DNA of 64,000 nt, taken from the NCBI GenBank assembly GCA_964473365.1, contig CAYYOV010000009.1, positions 27,369 to 91,368 of the forward strand. The letters are read 5' to 3'. Under the pieces are notes generated by a model. It worked only from the letters and a program-made list of their open reading frames with translations. It did not search any database and was not told the origin of the DNA. The first letter of the stretch is position 1. Each line of letters begins with the position of its first letter. The stretch is from 2-02-FULL-55-14 sp964473365. Lineage in GTDB: Bacteria > Bacteroidota > Ignavibacteria > UBA10030. Both the position numbers and the translations under genes were made by a program. This document shows, piece after piece, positions 28,203 through 36,493 of this stretch.

Positions 28203-30488
28203 ATGACCATGCGCACCTTCCTCACGATCGTCACGCTCCTTGCATCTACCGCGACCGCCCTCGTCGCGCAGTCGGAGGTCGTTCAACTCGGCGGACCATG
28301 GCGCTTCTCTCCCGTCGACGACCCGTCGTTTGCCGATCCCCGCTTCGATGCATCGTCGTGGGCGACCATCGCACCGGGCGCAAGCTGGGAGCGCCAGGGA
28401 TTCGACACGCTGGACGGCCATGTGTGGTATCGTGTAACGTTTGTCCTGCCACATCGCCTTCGGACCGCAGCAGTCATCAACGAGGGACTACGGCTCGAGC
28501 TCGGGCCCGTGGACGACATCGACCAGACATTTCTCAATGGTGCGCTCATCGGCCTGAATGGAACGACGATCGCCCCCGGTATCGACCCAGACCGAGGTTC
28601 ATTGGCACCGCTCGGCTCGAAATGGAACACACCGCGGGCCTACGACCTCCCCTTTGACGATCCCCGTCTCAGGTGGGACGCCGAGAATGTTCTCGCCATC
28701 CGGGTGTATGATGGCGGAGGACCTGGAGGGCTCTGGTCCGGGGTCCCGCGCCTTCGCGCTCTGACCGTCCGGGATCTGGCCTCCTTCACCTACGATGTGG
28801 GGAGTTTCCAGAGCGTCGGCGATTCGTTGGAAAAGTCCCTCACACTCTCGAATCACGCGCGGCATTTGACGCTCACTGGTACGATCATCATCCGCACGCT
28901 CAACGGCACCGACGGAACGGAGCTCCTTCGCAATACGTACGCCTTCTCCCTGGCCCCCGGGGCCGACACCCGTATCACGTATCGCCTCACCCGTCCTGCT
29001 CATTCGACCGAGGTCGAATACGTCGCCGCTTTCGACGGACACGCCGAATCGATCGCAGCGCGTGACGGTGTCCCATACATCCTGACGCCGCCCCCGCCGC
29101 GAACTCCCAGGATCAACGGGCCGTTGGTCGTCGGTGCGAGGCCGGGGCGGCCGTTCGTCTACCGCATCCCCGTCAGCGGCGAGCATCCGATGCTGTTCGA
29201 TATCCAGGGTCTTCCATCCGGACTCAGATTCGACCGGCGATCGGGCATCATTTCGGGCCGCACATCCAGACGCGGCGTCCACGCATTGGAGATCCATGTG
29301 CAGAATGCGCACGGTCACGACGAGCGCATCGTGACGCTCAACATTGGCGACAAACTGGCGTTGACGCCGCCGATGGGATGGAACAGCTGGAACGTATGGG
29401 GACTAGCGGTGGACCAGGACAAAGTGATCGCATCTGCTCGAGTCTTCGATCAGCAAGGCCTGGCCGACCATGGGTGGGCCTACATCAACATCGACGACGG
29501 TTGGGAGATCGAAGGAAGCGACCCGCGGCCAAAGCGCACACCTGACGGCACGATCGTCGTCAACGAGAAGTTCCCCGACATGAAGGCACTTGGAGATAGC
29601 CTGCACGCACTCGGACTGAAATTCGGGATCTATTCTTCCCCTGGACCTCTGACGTGTGGCGGCTACACCGCCAGCTACGGGTACGAGCAGAACGATGCCT
29701 TGTCGTACGCGGCATGGGGCATCGATTATCTCAAGTATGACTGGTGCTCATACGGTCGGATTGCGAAGGACGCCTCGCGCGCTGAGCTGATGAAGCCGTA
29801 TGCACACATGCGCAGAATGCTGGACGAGGTCGACCGCGATATCGTCTACAGTCTGTGTCAATATGGAATGGGGGATGTGTGGGAATGGGGTGCTGAGGTG
29901 GGCGGAGACCTGTGGCGCACGACTGGAGATATCACCGATTCATGGGAAAGCATGAGCGGGATCGGTTTCGATCAGGTCGCAAATGCGGCATACGCAGGCC
30001 CGGGACACTGGAACGATCCAGACATGCTGGTTGTGGGCTGGGTGGGATGGGGACCGCGCCTGCGTCCGACACGCCTGACCCCCGACGAACAGTACACACA
30101 TATCAGTCTCTGGTGCCTTCTTTCGGCCCCACTCCTGATCGGCTGCGACCTGACCCGGCTCGACGCCTTCACCCTCAATCTCTTGACGAACGACGAAGTG
30201 CTCGCGATCGATCAAGACCCGCTTGGGCGGCAGGCCACCCCACGACTGGTGCGGGATAGCATCCAGATCTGGACCAAGCCACTGGCGAATGGCTCGACTG
30301 CCGTCGGCGTCTTCAACCTCTCCTCGGCTGCGCGCCGGGTCCAGTTCGATCTCAACGAGGTCGGACTTCCGGCGAACGTCGCCTTCCGCGATCTCTGGCG
30401 CCAACGGCCAGCCGGCAGCTTTTCGCGGGTGGCCGCCTTCGACGTTCCCCGGCACGGCGTCGTACTCCTGCGCACCATCGACCGATAG
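28203..30488 (+). CDS. Secreted alpha-galactosidase, glycoside hydrolase family 27, with jelly-roll and Ig-like domains
   Basis: A 761-residue exported enzyme. ATG 28203 (or 28209) begins the signal peptide MTMRTFLTIVTLLASTATAL; the longer upstream frame lacks export character. Residues about 25-200 form a galactose-binding-type jelly roll (GPWRFSPVDDPSFADPRFDA, HVWYRVTFVLP). Residues about 300-380 are a putative Ig (He_PIG) domain with MLFDIQGLPSGLRFD. Residues about 385-670 are the GH27 barrel: TPPMGWNSWNVWG, YINIDDGWE, DYLKYDWCSYG with the nucleophile Asp, and GDITDSWESM with the acid/base Asp. A small C-terminal beta domain follows. It removes terminal alpha-galactosyl (or similar) residues in the periplasm or outside. 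No T9SS tail is present. Confidence 0.9.
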   Translation: MTMRTFLTIVTLLASTATALVAQSEVVQLGGPWRFSPVDDPSFADPRFDASSWATIAPGASWERQGFDTLDGHVWYRVTFVLPHRLRTAAVINEGLRLELGPVDDIDQTFLNGALIGLNGTTIAPGIDPDRGSLAPLGSKWNTPRAYDLPFDDPRLRWDAENVLAIRVYDGGGPGGLWSGVPRLRALTVRDLASFTYDVGSFQSVGDSLEKSLTLSNHARHLTLTGTIIIRTLNGTDGTELLRNTYAFSLAPGADTRITYRLTRPAHSTEVEYVAAFDGHAESIAARDGVPYILTPPPPRTPRINGPLVVGARPGRPFVYRIPVSGEHPMLFDIQGLPSGLRFDRRSGIISGRTSRRGVHALEIHVQNAHGHDERIVTLNIGDKLALTPPMGWNSWNVWGLAVDQDKVIASARVFDQQGLADHGWAYINIDDGWEIEGSDPRPKRTPDGTIVVNEKFPDMKALGDSLHALGLKFGIYSSPGPLTCGGYTASYGYEQNDALSYAAWGIDYLKYDWCSYGRIAKDASRAELMKPYAHMRRMLDEVDRDIVYSLCQYGMGDVWEWGAEVGGDLWRTTGDITDSWESMSGIGFDQVANAAYAGPGHWNDPDMLVVGWVGWGPRLRPTRLTPDEQYTHISLWCLLSAPLLIGCDLTRLDAFTLNLLTNDEVLAIDQDPLGRQATPRLVRDSIQIWTKPLANGSTAVGVFNLSSAARRVQFDLNEVGLPANVAFRDLWRQRPAGSFSRVAAFDVPRHGVVLLRTIDR

Positions 30489-30513
30489 CAGGAGAACACC
30501 GCCCCGTAGACGC

Positions 30514-30543
30514 AGAAGCCCCCCGGACCTCCGGAGGGCTTCT
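30514..30543. terminator. Bidirectional intrinsic terminator
   Basis: AGAAGCCC and GGGCTTCT pair around a GC-rich loop with further internal pairing, 26 bases after the alpha-galactosidase stop and 66 bases from the stop of the convergent TonB receptor gene. The U-tract is weak on either strand (TGTGTTTG on plus). Confidence 0.7.
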
Positions 30544-30608
30544 GTGTTTGCAGCCGTCTTCGACACCACATGTCTGTCGACTTCATACTCCATACTTTCA
30601 CCTCTCCC

Positions 30609-32867
30609 TCACATCCTCCACCTCAACCCGCCGTAGATCATCCGACCCTGCACCGGGCCCCAGATGATCGAACTATCGAAGTAGGCGTTCGACGGATCGC
30701 TCGCTGAGATGATCGGATCGCCCTGACGGAAATCGAAGAGGTTCTCAACGCCCACGTACAGGTCCAATCCGGCCCAGAGCATCCGAGTCACCTGGCCGTT
30801 CACAAGGAAGAAGTCCGGCGATCGGGTCGGCCGACGGAACGCGAACGGACTGGCGGCGGTTGCTGGAAGGCGCTTGCTACCGAGCCAGGATACCGTCAGG
30901 TCGTAGGTCATCCGCCCTGCACCGTCGTCATCCGGTTGCGTCGTGTAGGCGAGATTGACGAACGCCCGGTGCTTCGCCACGTACGGGCGTTCGACCAGCC
31001 TACCATCCAGCGATTGCTGAACGTCGAGATAGCGATACGCCGTACGGACCTCGAACCGTTCCCACGGCTGGACATTGGCCTCGGCTTGAATGCTATTCGA
31101 GAACGATGAGCCGGCCAGCGGTTGGAAGACGACCGTCCGCGCATCCCGGTCCAGGTTCACGACGAGTTGATCGTCGAACATCGTCCGGTGCAGGTCCACC
31201 GTGAAGGTGCCTTCCCGGCCGTTGACGGTCACGTAGCGAGTGGCGCTCAGACCGACGTTCCACCCGACCTCTCGGTGGTAGGCGGAGCCGGGTACGAAGC
31301 CTTCGATCACCGGAGTGCGCGAACTGGCGAAGGCCGCCACGTTCTCCGCGAACATGTTTGCGGTGCGTTGGCCCCGGCCTGCCGACAGTCGCAACGTCCA
31401 GTCAAGAGTGGGCGCGTACCGCACATGCAGGCGCGGTGTGATGAACGAGCCGAACAGATCATGTCGGTCAGCCCGAAGTCCCGCCACGACGGACAGATCC
31501 TCGTCCGGAGAATATGTGTACTCGGCGAAGACGCCCGGAACACGCTCCACGCGCGCGTAGTCGGTGCCGAAGACCCGCTCATCGTAGTCATCGATGACGA
31601 AGCTCACGCCACCACGGAGCCGGTGGACATCCGGAACAACCTGGGCATCATAGAGCAGGTTAAGATAACCCGTCCGCTCGCGGCCCGCGTAGTCGCGGTG
31701 CTGCAGGGTCGACGACTGCCGGTAGTCGAGATACGACCACTGGAGGCCGATGCTGTGTCCTTGATCCTCGAACACGAACCCCGTTTTGCCCGAGATCCGG
31801 AGCTGGCTCGCCTTCATGCGATACCGGTACTCCGTCGGAGAAACGCCGAGGGCGGCATGGTCCATGTCGACCCCGTGCATCGTACCGTTCCGTTTCTCGT
31901 CCGAGGTGTACTGAACAAGCACCTGGGCTTCGAACCCGTCGTAGTCGTGCAGCGTGATCCGCTGGAGCAGATGCCCGGCGGTACCGAGGGGGATGTCCAG
32001 AAATCGGTCCCCGTTCCGGTCCATCGAGAACCTCCGCGTGTCGACGTTCACCATCGTCAGCGACGAGAGATACTCGTTGATGGGCGTCCGGATGTTCCCG
32101 TTGAGCTCGAACCGCTGATCGTCCGTGCCGAACATCGTCAGGTACATCCGTTGCTCAGCCTCGTTCCACGACTTGCGATACTCGACGTTGATCTGTCCCG
32201 TGATCGATTCGTAGCCATTGGCCACCGAACCGACCCCCTTCGAAACCTGGATATTGTCGATCCAGGAACCGGGGATGTAGGTCAGACCCACGTTCGACGT
32301 AAGGCCGCGGACCGCCGGCATGTTTTCGAGCGTGATCTGCGAATACGTACCTGCCAGCCCGAGCATCTCGATCTGCCGCGTGCCAGTGACGGCGTCGGTG
32401 AACGAGACGTCGACTGACGGGTTGGTCTCGAAGCTCTCCGACAGATTGCAGCACGCTGCCTTGAAGAGCTCCTTCTCCGTCATGACGACCGTGTTCGTCG
32501 TCGCCCGGTATTCGATGAAGCTCGGAGCCCGTTGGCCGACGACGTTGACGCCCTCTACTTCCGACGCTTCCGCCACAAGCGTGACGCGCAGAACGCGAGG
32601 CTCGATGATCGTGAGCGTGTCAGGACGGAAGCCCACGCTGCTCACGACCAGGCGACCACCGCCTTCGGGAAACGCCAGCTGAAACCGTCCCGCCGTATCG
32701 GCCGTCGTCCCGGCCCGTGTCCCGAGCCAGTAGACCGATGCGCCGATGACCGGCCGGAACTGTCCTTCCTCGGTCCGTTCCGCCACTCTTCCCTGCACAA
32801 CACCTGAAGACTGCGCGAAGAGCAGCGCGGGCACGAGAAGAGTGCTCAACAACCATACGCTTCTCAT
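30609..32867 (-). CDS. TonB-dependent receptor of a metal-handling cassette
   Basis: A 752-residue outer-membrane receptor with signal peptide (to about residue 19, LLFAQ), a carboxypeptidase-regulatory-like N-domain (PVIGASVYWLGTRAGTTADT), a plug at about residues 120-230 and a barrel ending GPVQGRMIYGGLRWRM. The plug contains ELFKAACCNLSESFETNPS with a vicinal Cys pair, followed by GTRQIEMLGLAGTYSQITLE and SVANGYESITGQINVEYRKS. This type is typically encoded with an HMA-domain protein in Bacteroidota and relatives, as it is here (12-base gap). Copper or another soft metal is the likely substrate, by context. Confidence 0.88.
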   Translation of the reverse strand: MRSVWLLSTLLVPALLFAQSSGVVQGRVAERTEEGQFRPVIGASVYWLGTRAGTTADTAGRFQLAFPEGGGRLVVSSVGFRPDTLTIIEPRVLRVTLVAEASEVEGVNVVGQRAPSFIEYRATTNTVVMTEKELFKAACCNLSESFETNPSVDVSFTDAVTGTRQIEMLGLAGTYSQITLENMPAVRGLTSNVGLTYIPGSWIDNIQVSKGVGSVANGYESITGQINVEYRKSWNEAEQRMYLTMFGTDDQRFELNGNIRTPINEYLSSLTMVNVDTRRFSMDRNGDRFLDIPLGTAGHLLQRITLHDYDGFEAQVLVQYTSDEKRNGTMHGVDMDHAALGVSPTEYRYRMKASQLRISGKTGFVFEDQGHSIGLQWSYLDYRQSSTLQHRDYAGRERTGYLNLLYDAQVVPDVHRLRGGVSFVIDDYDERVFGTDYARVERVPGVFAEYTYSPDEDLSVVAGLRADRHDLFGSFITPRLHVRYAPTLDWTLRLSAGRGQRTANMFAENVAAFASSRTPVIEGFVPGSAYHREVGWNVGLSATRYVTVNGREGTFTVDLHRTMFDDQLVVNLDRDARTVVFQPLAGSSFSNSIQAEANVQPWERFEVRTAYRYLDVQQSLDGRLVERPYVAKHRAFVNLAYTTQPDDDGAGRMTYDLTVSWLGSKRLPATAASPFAFRRPTRSPDFFLVNGQVTRMLWAGLDLYVGVENLFDFRQGDPIISASDPSNAYFDSSIIWGPVQGRMIYGGLRWRM

Positions 32868-32879
32868 GACCTGGGTTTC

Positions 32880-33227
32880 CTAGTGGGTGGAATCGTTGTC
32901 GCGATAGAGGCAGCAGCCCGGAAGCGCATCATAGACGCTGTCCGGCGCGACGGCCTTGGGCGTATCGTGGCCCACGGCGGCAAGACGCTGATGCAACGAG
33001 TCGACCGAGATCGCTGCCGGACGATACGAGACTGTGAGTATCTTGGTCTGTTTGTTCCAGGAGGCCTTCTCGACCTCCTTGATCTTCATTGTCTTCTCGA
33101 TGCGGCTCTTGCACATGTTGCAGTTGCCGAAGACCTTGAAGGAGGTCTCGACGGTCTTGGCTTCCTGGGCCGCAGCCGGAAGCACAAGGAAAAGAAGGGC
33201 CGCGAAGGCAAACAGAGTAGTACGCAT
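32880..33227 (-). CDS. Heavy-metal-associated (HMA) domain protein, exported
   Basis: A 115-residue protein. ATG 33227 is preferred over ATG 33239 because GAGG lies about 7 bases before it, and MRTTLFAFAALLFLVLPAAA is then an ordinary signal peptide. The ferredoxin-like HMA domain carries the metal ligands as FGNCNMCKSRIEKTM, followed by KQTKILTVSYRPAAISVDSL. The C-terminus adds a conserved-looking LPGCCLYR. HMA domains bind Cu(I) or other soft metals through CxxC. It is encoded between the HYC_CC_PP-like protein and the TonB receptor, so it may be a periplasmic metallochaperone. Exact metal unknown. Confidence 0.88.
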   Translation of the reverse strand: MRTTLFAFAALLFLVLPAAAQEAKTVETSFKVFGNCNMCKSRIEKTMKIKEVEKASWNKQTKILTVSYRPAAISVDSLHQRLAAVGHDTPKAVAPDSVYDALPGCCLYRDNDSTH

Positions 33228-33316
33228 GACATTCCTCATGATGAGTGTGACGAACGGATAGAGTACATTGCGGCGCCGTGCGGACGCACGTCACCGGTCG
33301 ATCCGAGCGGGTCGAC

Positions 33317-33697
33317 TCAGATGAGGAACGAGCAGTTGAGGATGGTGGCTGACACCGGCCGAGGAGGGGAGGTGTCAACGGGAATGCGGGACTCGCTGAC
33401 GGCCGCCACGACGGGCGCCTCATCAGCAAGCGGATAGACGATGTGTGCGGCGTCCAGCATCGGCTGGTTCACAAAGGCAGGCGCCACCTGTTCGTCATGG
33501 AGCTGGAACGACGTGATCTCGACCGTGCAGCAAAGATCGGCCTGGTCCATGACATCGGCACATCCGCATGGATCTTCCTGCGTGACCGGCGCGAAGTTGG
33601 CATCCGTCGTCCCTCCACACGTATGATGGAGGACGTTGACGCCAACGGCGAGACTGACGTAGACCAGCAGGATCAGTATGGACGGGATGCGCTGCAC
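33317..33697 (-). CDS. HYC_CC_PP-like small exported Cys-rich protein
   Basis: A 126-residue protein with an N-terminal hydrophobic segment (ILILLVYVSLAVGVNVL) followed by HHTCGG, then CGCADV, then ADLCCTVEI, and a Pro pair (SPPRPVS) near the C-terminus. This order of H-x-C, CC and PP is what defines the HYC_CC_PP family seen beside HMA proteins and TonB receptors in Bacteroidota. It is the first gene of the three-gene cassette. A metal-binding or sensing role at the membrane is inferred from the cysteines and neighbours; no activity is established. The match is by pattern and rather loose. Confidence 0.65.
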   Translation of the reverse strand: MQRIPSILILLVYVSLAVGVNVLHHTCGGTTDANFAPVTQEDPCGCADVMDQADLCCTVEITSFQLHDEQVAPAFVNQPMLDAAHIVYPLADEAPVVAAVSESRIPVDTSPPRPVSATILNCSFLI

Positions 33698-33782
33698 AGG
33701 TTCAAGGTACGCGTCAAAGCCGGAAGAAGCAATGACGTTACAACAGGTGATCCCTTCTTCGAGTTCCGATCGGGAGACAAGC

Positions 33783-33810
33783 GAAGCCCCCGGGACCTCC
33801 CGAGGGCTTC
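33783..33810 (-). terminator. Intrinsic terminator after the cohesin-like gene
   Basis: GAAGCCC-C-CGGGA and TCCCG-A-GGGCTTC form a 12-pair stem with one mismatch and a CC loop, 18 bases past the stop of the leftward T9SS/cohesin gene. It resembles the terminator at 30514-30543 in sequence. Confidence 0.7.
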
Positions 33811-33828
33811 AGTCTTACAACGTTCCAC

Positions 33829-36417
33829 CTACTTCATAAGAATCATCTTCCTTGTTCCAACGAAGCGCTCGCCCGAAGAGCTGATGGTTTCGATGCGACT
33901 GAAGTAGAGTCCTGACGCCATGCTCGACGCGTCCCAACGCGTCTCATGCACTCCCGCCCCCAGGCGGCCGTCCACCAAGATCGCGACCCGTCGACCGAGC
34001 CGGTCGTGAACAGTCAGAACGACACGGCTTTCCGCCGGAAGTGCGAACCGAATCCGCGTCGAGGGGTTGAACGGATTCGGATAATTGGCCGAGAGCCCGA
34101 ACTCTTTCGGGATCCCAGTGTCCATGTCGTGAACCGAAGTCCCGGAAGACTGGACTGTCAGCGTGGCTGAAGTAACGACGGAGAGACCTCCCGCCGTTGC
34201 CGTCACCTGGATGGGATGGTTCCCCACATTCGTCGGGGCCGTCGTTGCCGTCAGCGTGCCAGTGATCGAGTCGATGGAGGCGAACGCGGGACCCGTCGTC
34301 ATGAAATACCGCACAATGTCCCCGTCCGGATCGTTTGCCAGATACGTAACGGTCAGCGTCGATCCGGCGATGATCGTCGTGTCGGGCAAGACCTGAGCGA
34401 ATGACGGCGCTCGGTCCACGTTCACGACCGTCACGAGCGCGGTCGCGGTGTCGGCGGCCGCGCCATCCGTGACGCGCACGGTCACTGGATGAATGCCCGA
34501 AGCAGCAAAGCCCGGGGAGTACGACAACAGACCGGTCACACTATCAATGGCTGCTCCCGTCGGCCCAGCGAGAAGTGTGTATCGCAGAGGATCGCCGTTC
34601 GCATCTGAGGCCGTGTACATGAAGGTCAACGACTGGCCTTCATTGATGGAGGTATCCGGAAGGACATTCACGAACACAGGCACCGCATTCGGGACGATGA
34701 CGCGGATGCGGCCATTGACCGGATACGCAGCAGGCGTCGAAGAGCCTGGCTCGTTGAACAGAAAATTCGAGAGTGCCAGAATGGTCTGCTCGCCTGTCAT
34801 CGACGGCGGGTTCGGAGCGAACCGAAGCTTCGCCAAGATCCCTTCCCCCGCCAGCAGGGTCGCTCCGGCAACGGCCACATGCAGTACCCCAGCTGTGTCC
34901 TTGACGACAGGAGTGAATCCGTCGCTAAGCGTTCCCACGAGCGAAACGCCTCTGAAGAACACCTTTGAGGTGTCATACGAGAGGCGGAACTGGTACGAAA
35001 CGATCCCCAGCCCGGTCGTCGACCCAACGGAGACCGACACATCGACCGAGTCACCAGTGAACACGGAAGTGTCGGCAACGACAGCCGTGAAATCATACGT
35101 CCAAACGGTGTCGCTCTTTCCAGGGAAACCCTGCGCATCCACTGCCTGCACCAGGACAGGCCCCCGCGTCAGCACCGTCAGGAGTCCCGTTGAAGGATCG
35201 ACCGACGCCACGGCAGGATTGGAACTCGAGAAAACGAAAGGTGACGTTCCGCCGGTGACCGACGGCACTGTGACCGTCTCTCCTTTGAATGCGACTATGC
35301 GACTCGTGTTCACTTTGATCAACGGCGCAGGGATCACAGTGAATGTCCCTGGGTCCAACGCTGGATTGATCGTCTCGTTGAAGACGGCGTTCGCAAGTCC
35401 GATCGTGCTGCTGCCAACTGCGGATTGTTTGACCCGAAAGCGGACCCAGAGCAACGTACCGGCTCCTGACAGCGTGTCGGAACCGGCCAGCGCGAAATCG
35501 AGGACACCGGGCGTCAGGTCGTTAATGACGGGCGCGCCCCACGGCTCGACCATCCCTCCGCCTACGTTCACGCCGAGATACTCAAGGTGGGATGTATTGA
35601 ACGTGAGTCGGAACTGCGCCGATGTGATCCCGAGCCCTGTGACGGTCGTAACGCGGACGGGGACGGCCACTTCAAGCGTTTGCGTCCTCGAGGTGTCCGG
35701 GATCCAGAGCGTCAGCGATTTGATGACGTTCGGAACGACGTTGAACTGAACCGTCGAGTCCGACTTCCCTTCCCCGTCCGTCGCGTAGACAGTGACGAAG
35801 CCGGGCGCCACGGCCCGGAACTTTCCGCTCACATCGATCGTCCCGACCGGATTCGAAGAGGTGCTCCATGTCACCGGAAGAACCACGTCACCTGATGCGG
35901 TGAACTGCACCGAATCACCGACCGCGACGTTTGCTAGGTAGTTCGGAGCGATGTGCACCACGCGCAGCCGCACCGAGCCGGCATCGAGCGTTGGTGTTGG
36001 GGTCCCTTCATTCAGGAGGACTGAAGAAAGCCCCAGAGACACCGTCTGGCCCGGGGTACCAGTCAGCGCCACTTGCAGGTACAACAGAGTACCGTCAGCA
36101 GTCACCGGCGTGGTCAAGGCCACGGCAAGCCGGCGGGTGGTCGTAAAGTAGCTTGCGGAGGATCCAACGGTCAGCGAACCAGCCGTCGAAATTCCCACGA
36201 CCTGCGCGTGCGATGAGCCAAGATCGACCGTCGCCTGGATCGAATAGAGGCTGTTCGCCCCGATGCCGCTGAGCAGCACCGGGACGAGGAGCGTGTCGCC
36301 CTTACGACCCGATGTATCCGGGATCGTCAGGGTCGGTTGCGCGATGGCTCCCGTGGCGAACGCCGCCACGAGCACCCATAGCAACCGTGTGCGTAGACTG
36401 GATGAGATCACGTTCAT
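33829..36417 (-). CDS. T9SS cargo with three cohesin-like modules and Ig-like domains
   Basis: An 862-residue exported protein with a signal peptide (to about residue 26, AIAQ). Three modules resemble cohesins: about 28-150 (DTLLVPVLLSGIGANSLYSI), about 235-365 (LEVAVPVRVTTVTGLGITSA) and about 445-570 (SVDVSVSVGSTTGLGIVSYQ). Each ends in the LLYLQVAL, LLWVRFRV or LAKLRFAP type of closing strand. BIG2-like domains lie between them (about 155-228 and 370-440, SNPAVASVDPSTGLLTV). Two Ig/cadherin-like domains follow (about 575-755), then a T9SS domain with ANYPNPFNPSTRIRF. Cohesins bind dockerins, and the adjacent upstream gene encodes a dockerin-like motif. Cohesin folds also serve as general adhesion domains, so binding is not assured. 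Confidence 0.78.
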   Translation of the reverse strand: MNVISSSLRTRLLWVLVAAFATGAIAQPTLTIPDTSGRKGDTLLVPVLLSGIGANSLYSIQATVDLGSSHAQVVGISTAGSLTVGSSASYFTTTRRLAVALTTPVTADGTLLYLQVALTGTPGQTVSLGLSSVLLNEGTPTPTLDAGSVRLRVVHIAPNYLANVAVGDSVQFTASGDVVLPVTWSTSSNPVGTIDVSGKFRAVAPGFVTVYATDGEGKSDSTVQFNVVPNVIKSLTLWIPDTSRTQTLEVAVPVRVTTVTGLGITSAQFRLTFNTSHLEYLGVNVGGGMVEPWGAPVINDLTPGVLDFALAGSDTLSGAGTLLWVRFRVKQSAVGSSTIGLANAVFNETINPALDPGTFTVIPAPLIKVNTSRIVAFKGETVTVPSVTGGTSPFVFSSSNPAVASVDPSTGLLTVLTRGPVLVQAVDAQGFPGKSDTVWTYDFTAVVADTSVFTGDSVDVSVSVGSTTGLGIVSYQFRLSYDTSKVFFRGVSLVGTLSDGFTPVVKDTAGVLHVAVAGATLLAGEGILAKLRFAPNPPSMTGEQTILALSNFLFNEPGSSTPAAYPVNGRIRVIVPNAVPVFVNVLPDTSINEGQSLTFMYTASDANGDPLRYTLLAGPTGAAIDSVTGLLSYSPGFAASGIHPVTVRVTDGAAADTATALVTVVNVDRAPSFAQVLPDTTIIAGSTLTVTYLANDPDGDIVRYFMTTGPAFASIDSITGTLTATTAPTNVGNHPIQVTATAGGLSVVTSATLTVQSSGTSVHDMDTGIPKEFGLSANYPNPFNPSTRIRFALPAESRVVLTVHDRLGRRVAILVDGRLGAGVHETRWDASSMASGLYFSRIETISSSGERFVGTRKMILMK

Positions 36418-36493
36418 GTCCTTTGGTCAGGTCCTCAACTGGTCGGTGGATCGTGCGGGCGCATCTTCACACTGAAGGGCCGCGCATCCACCA

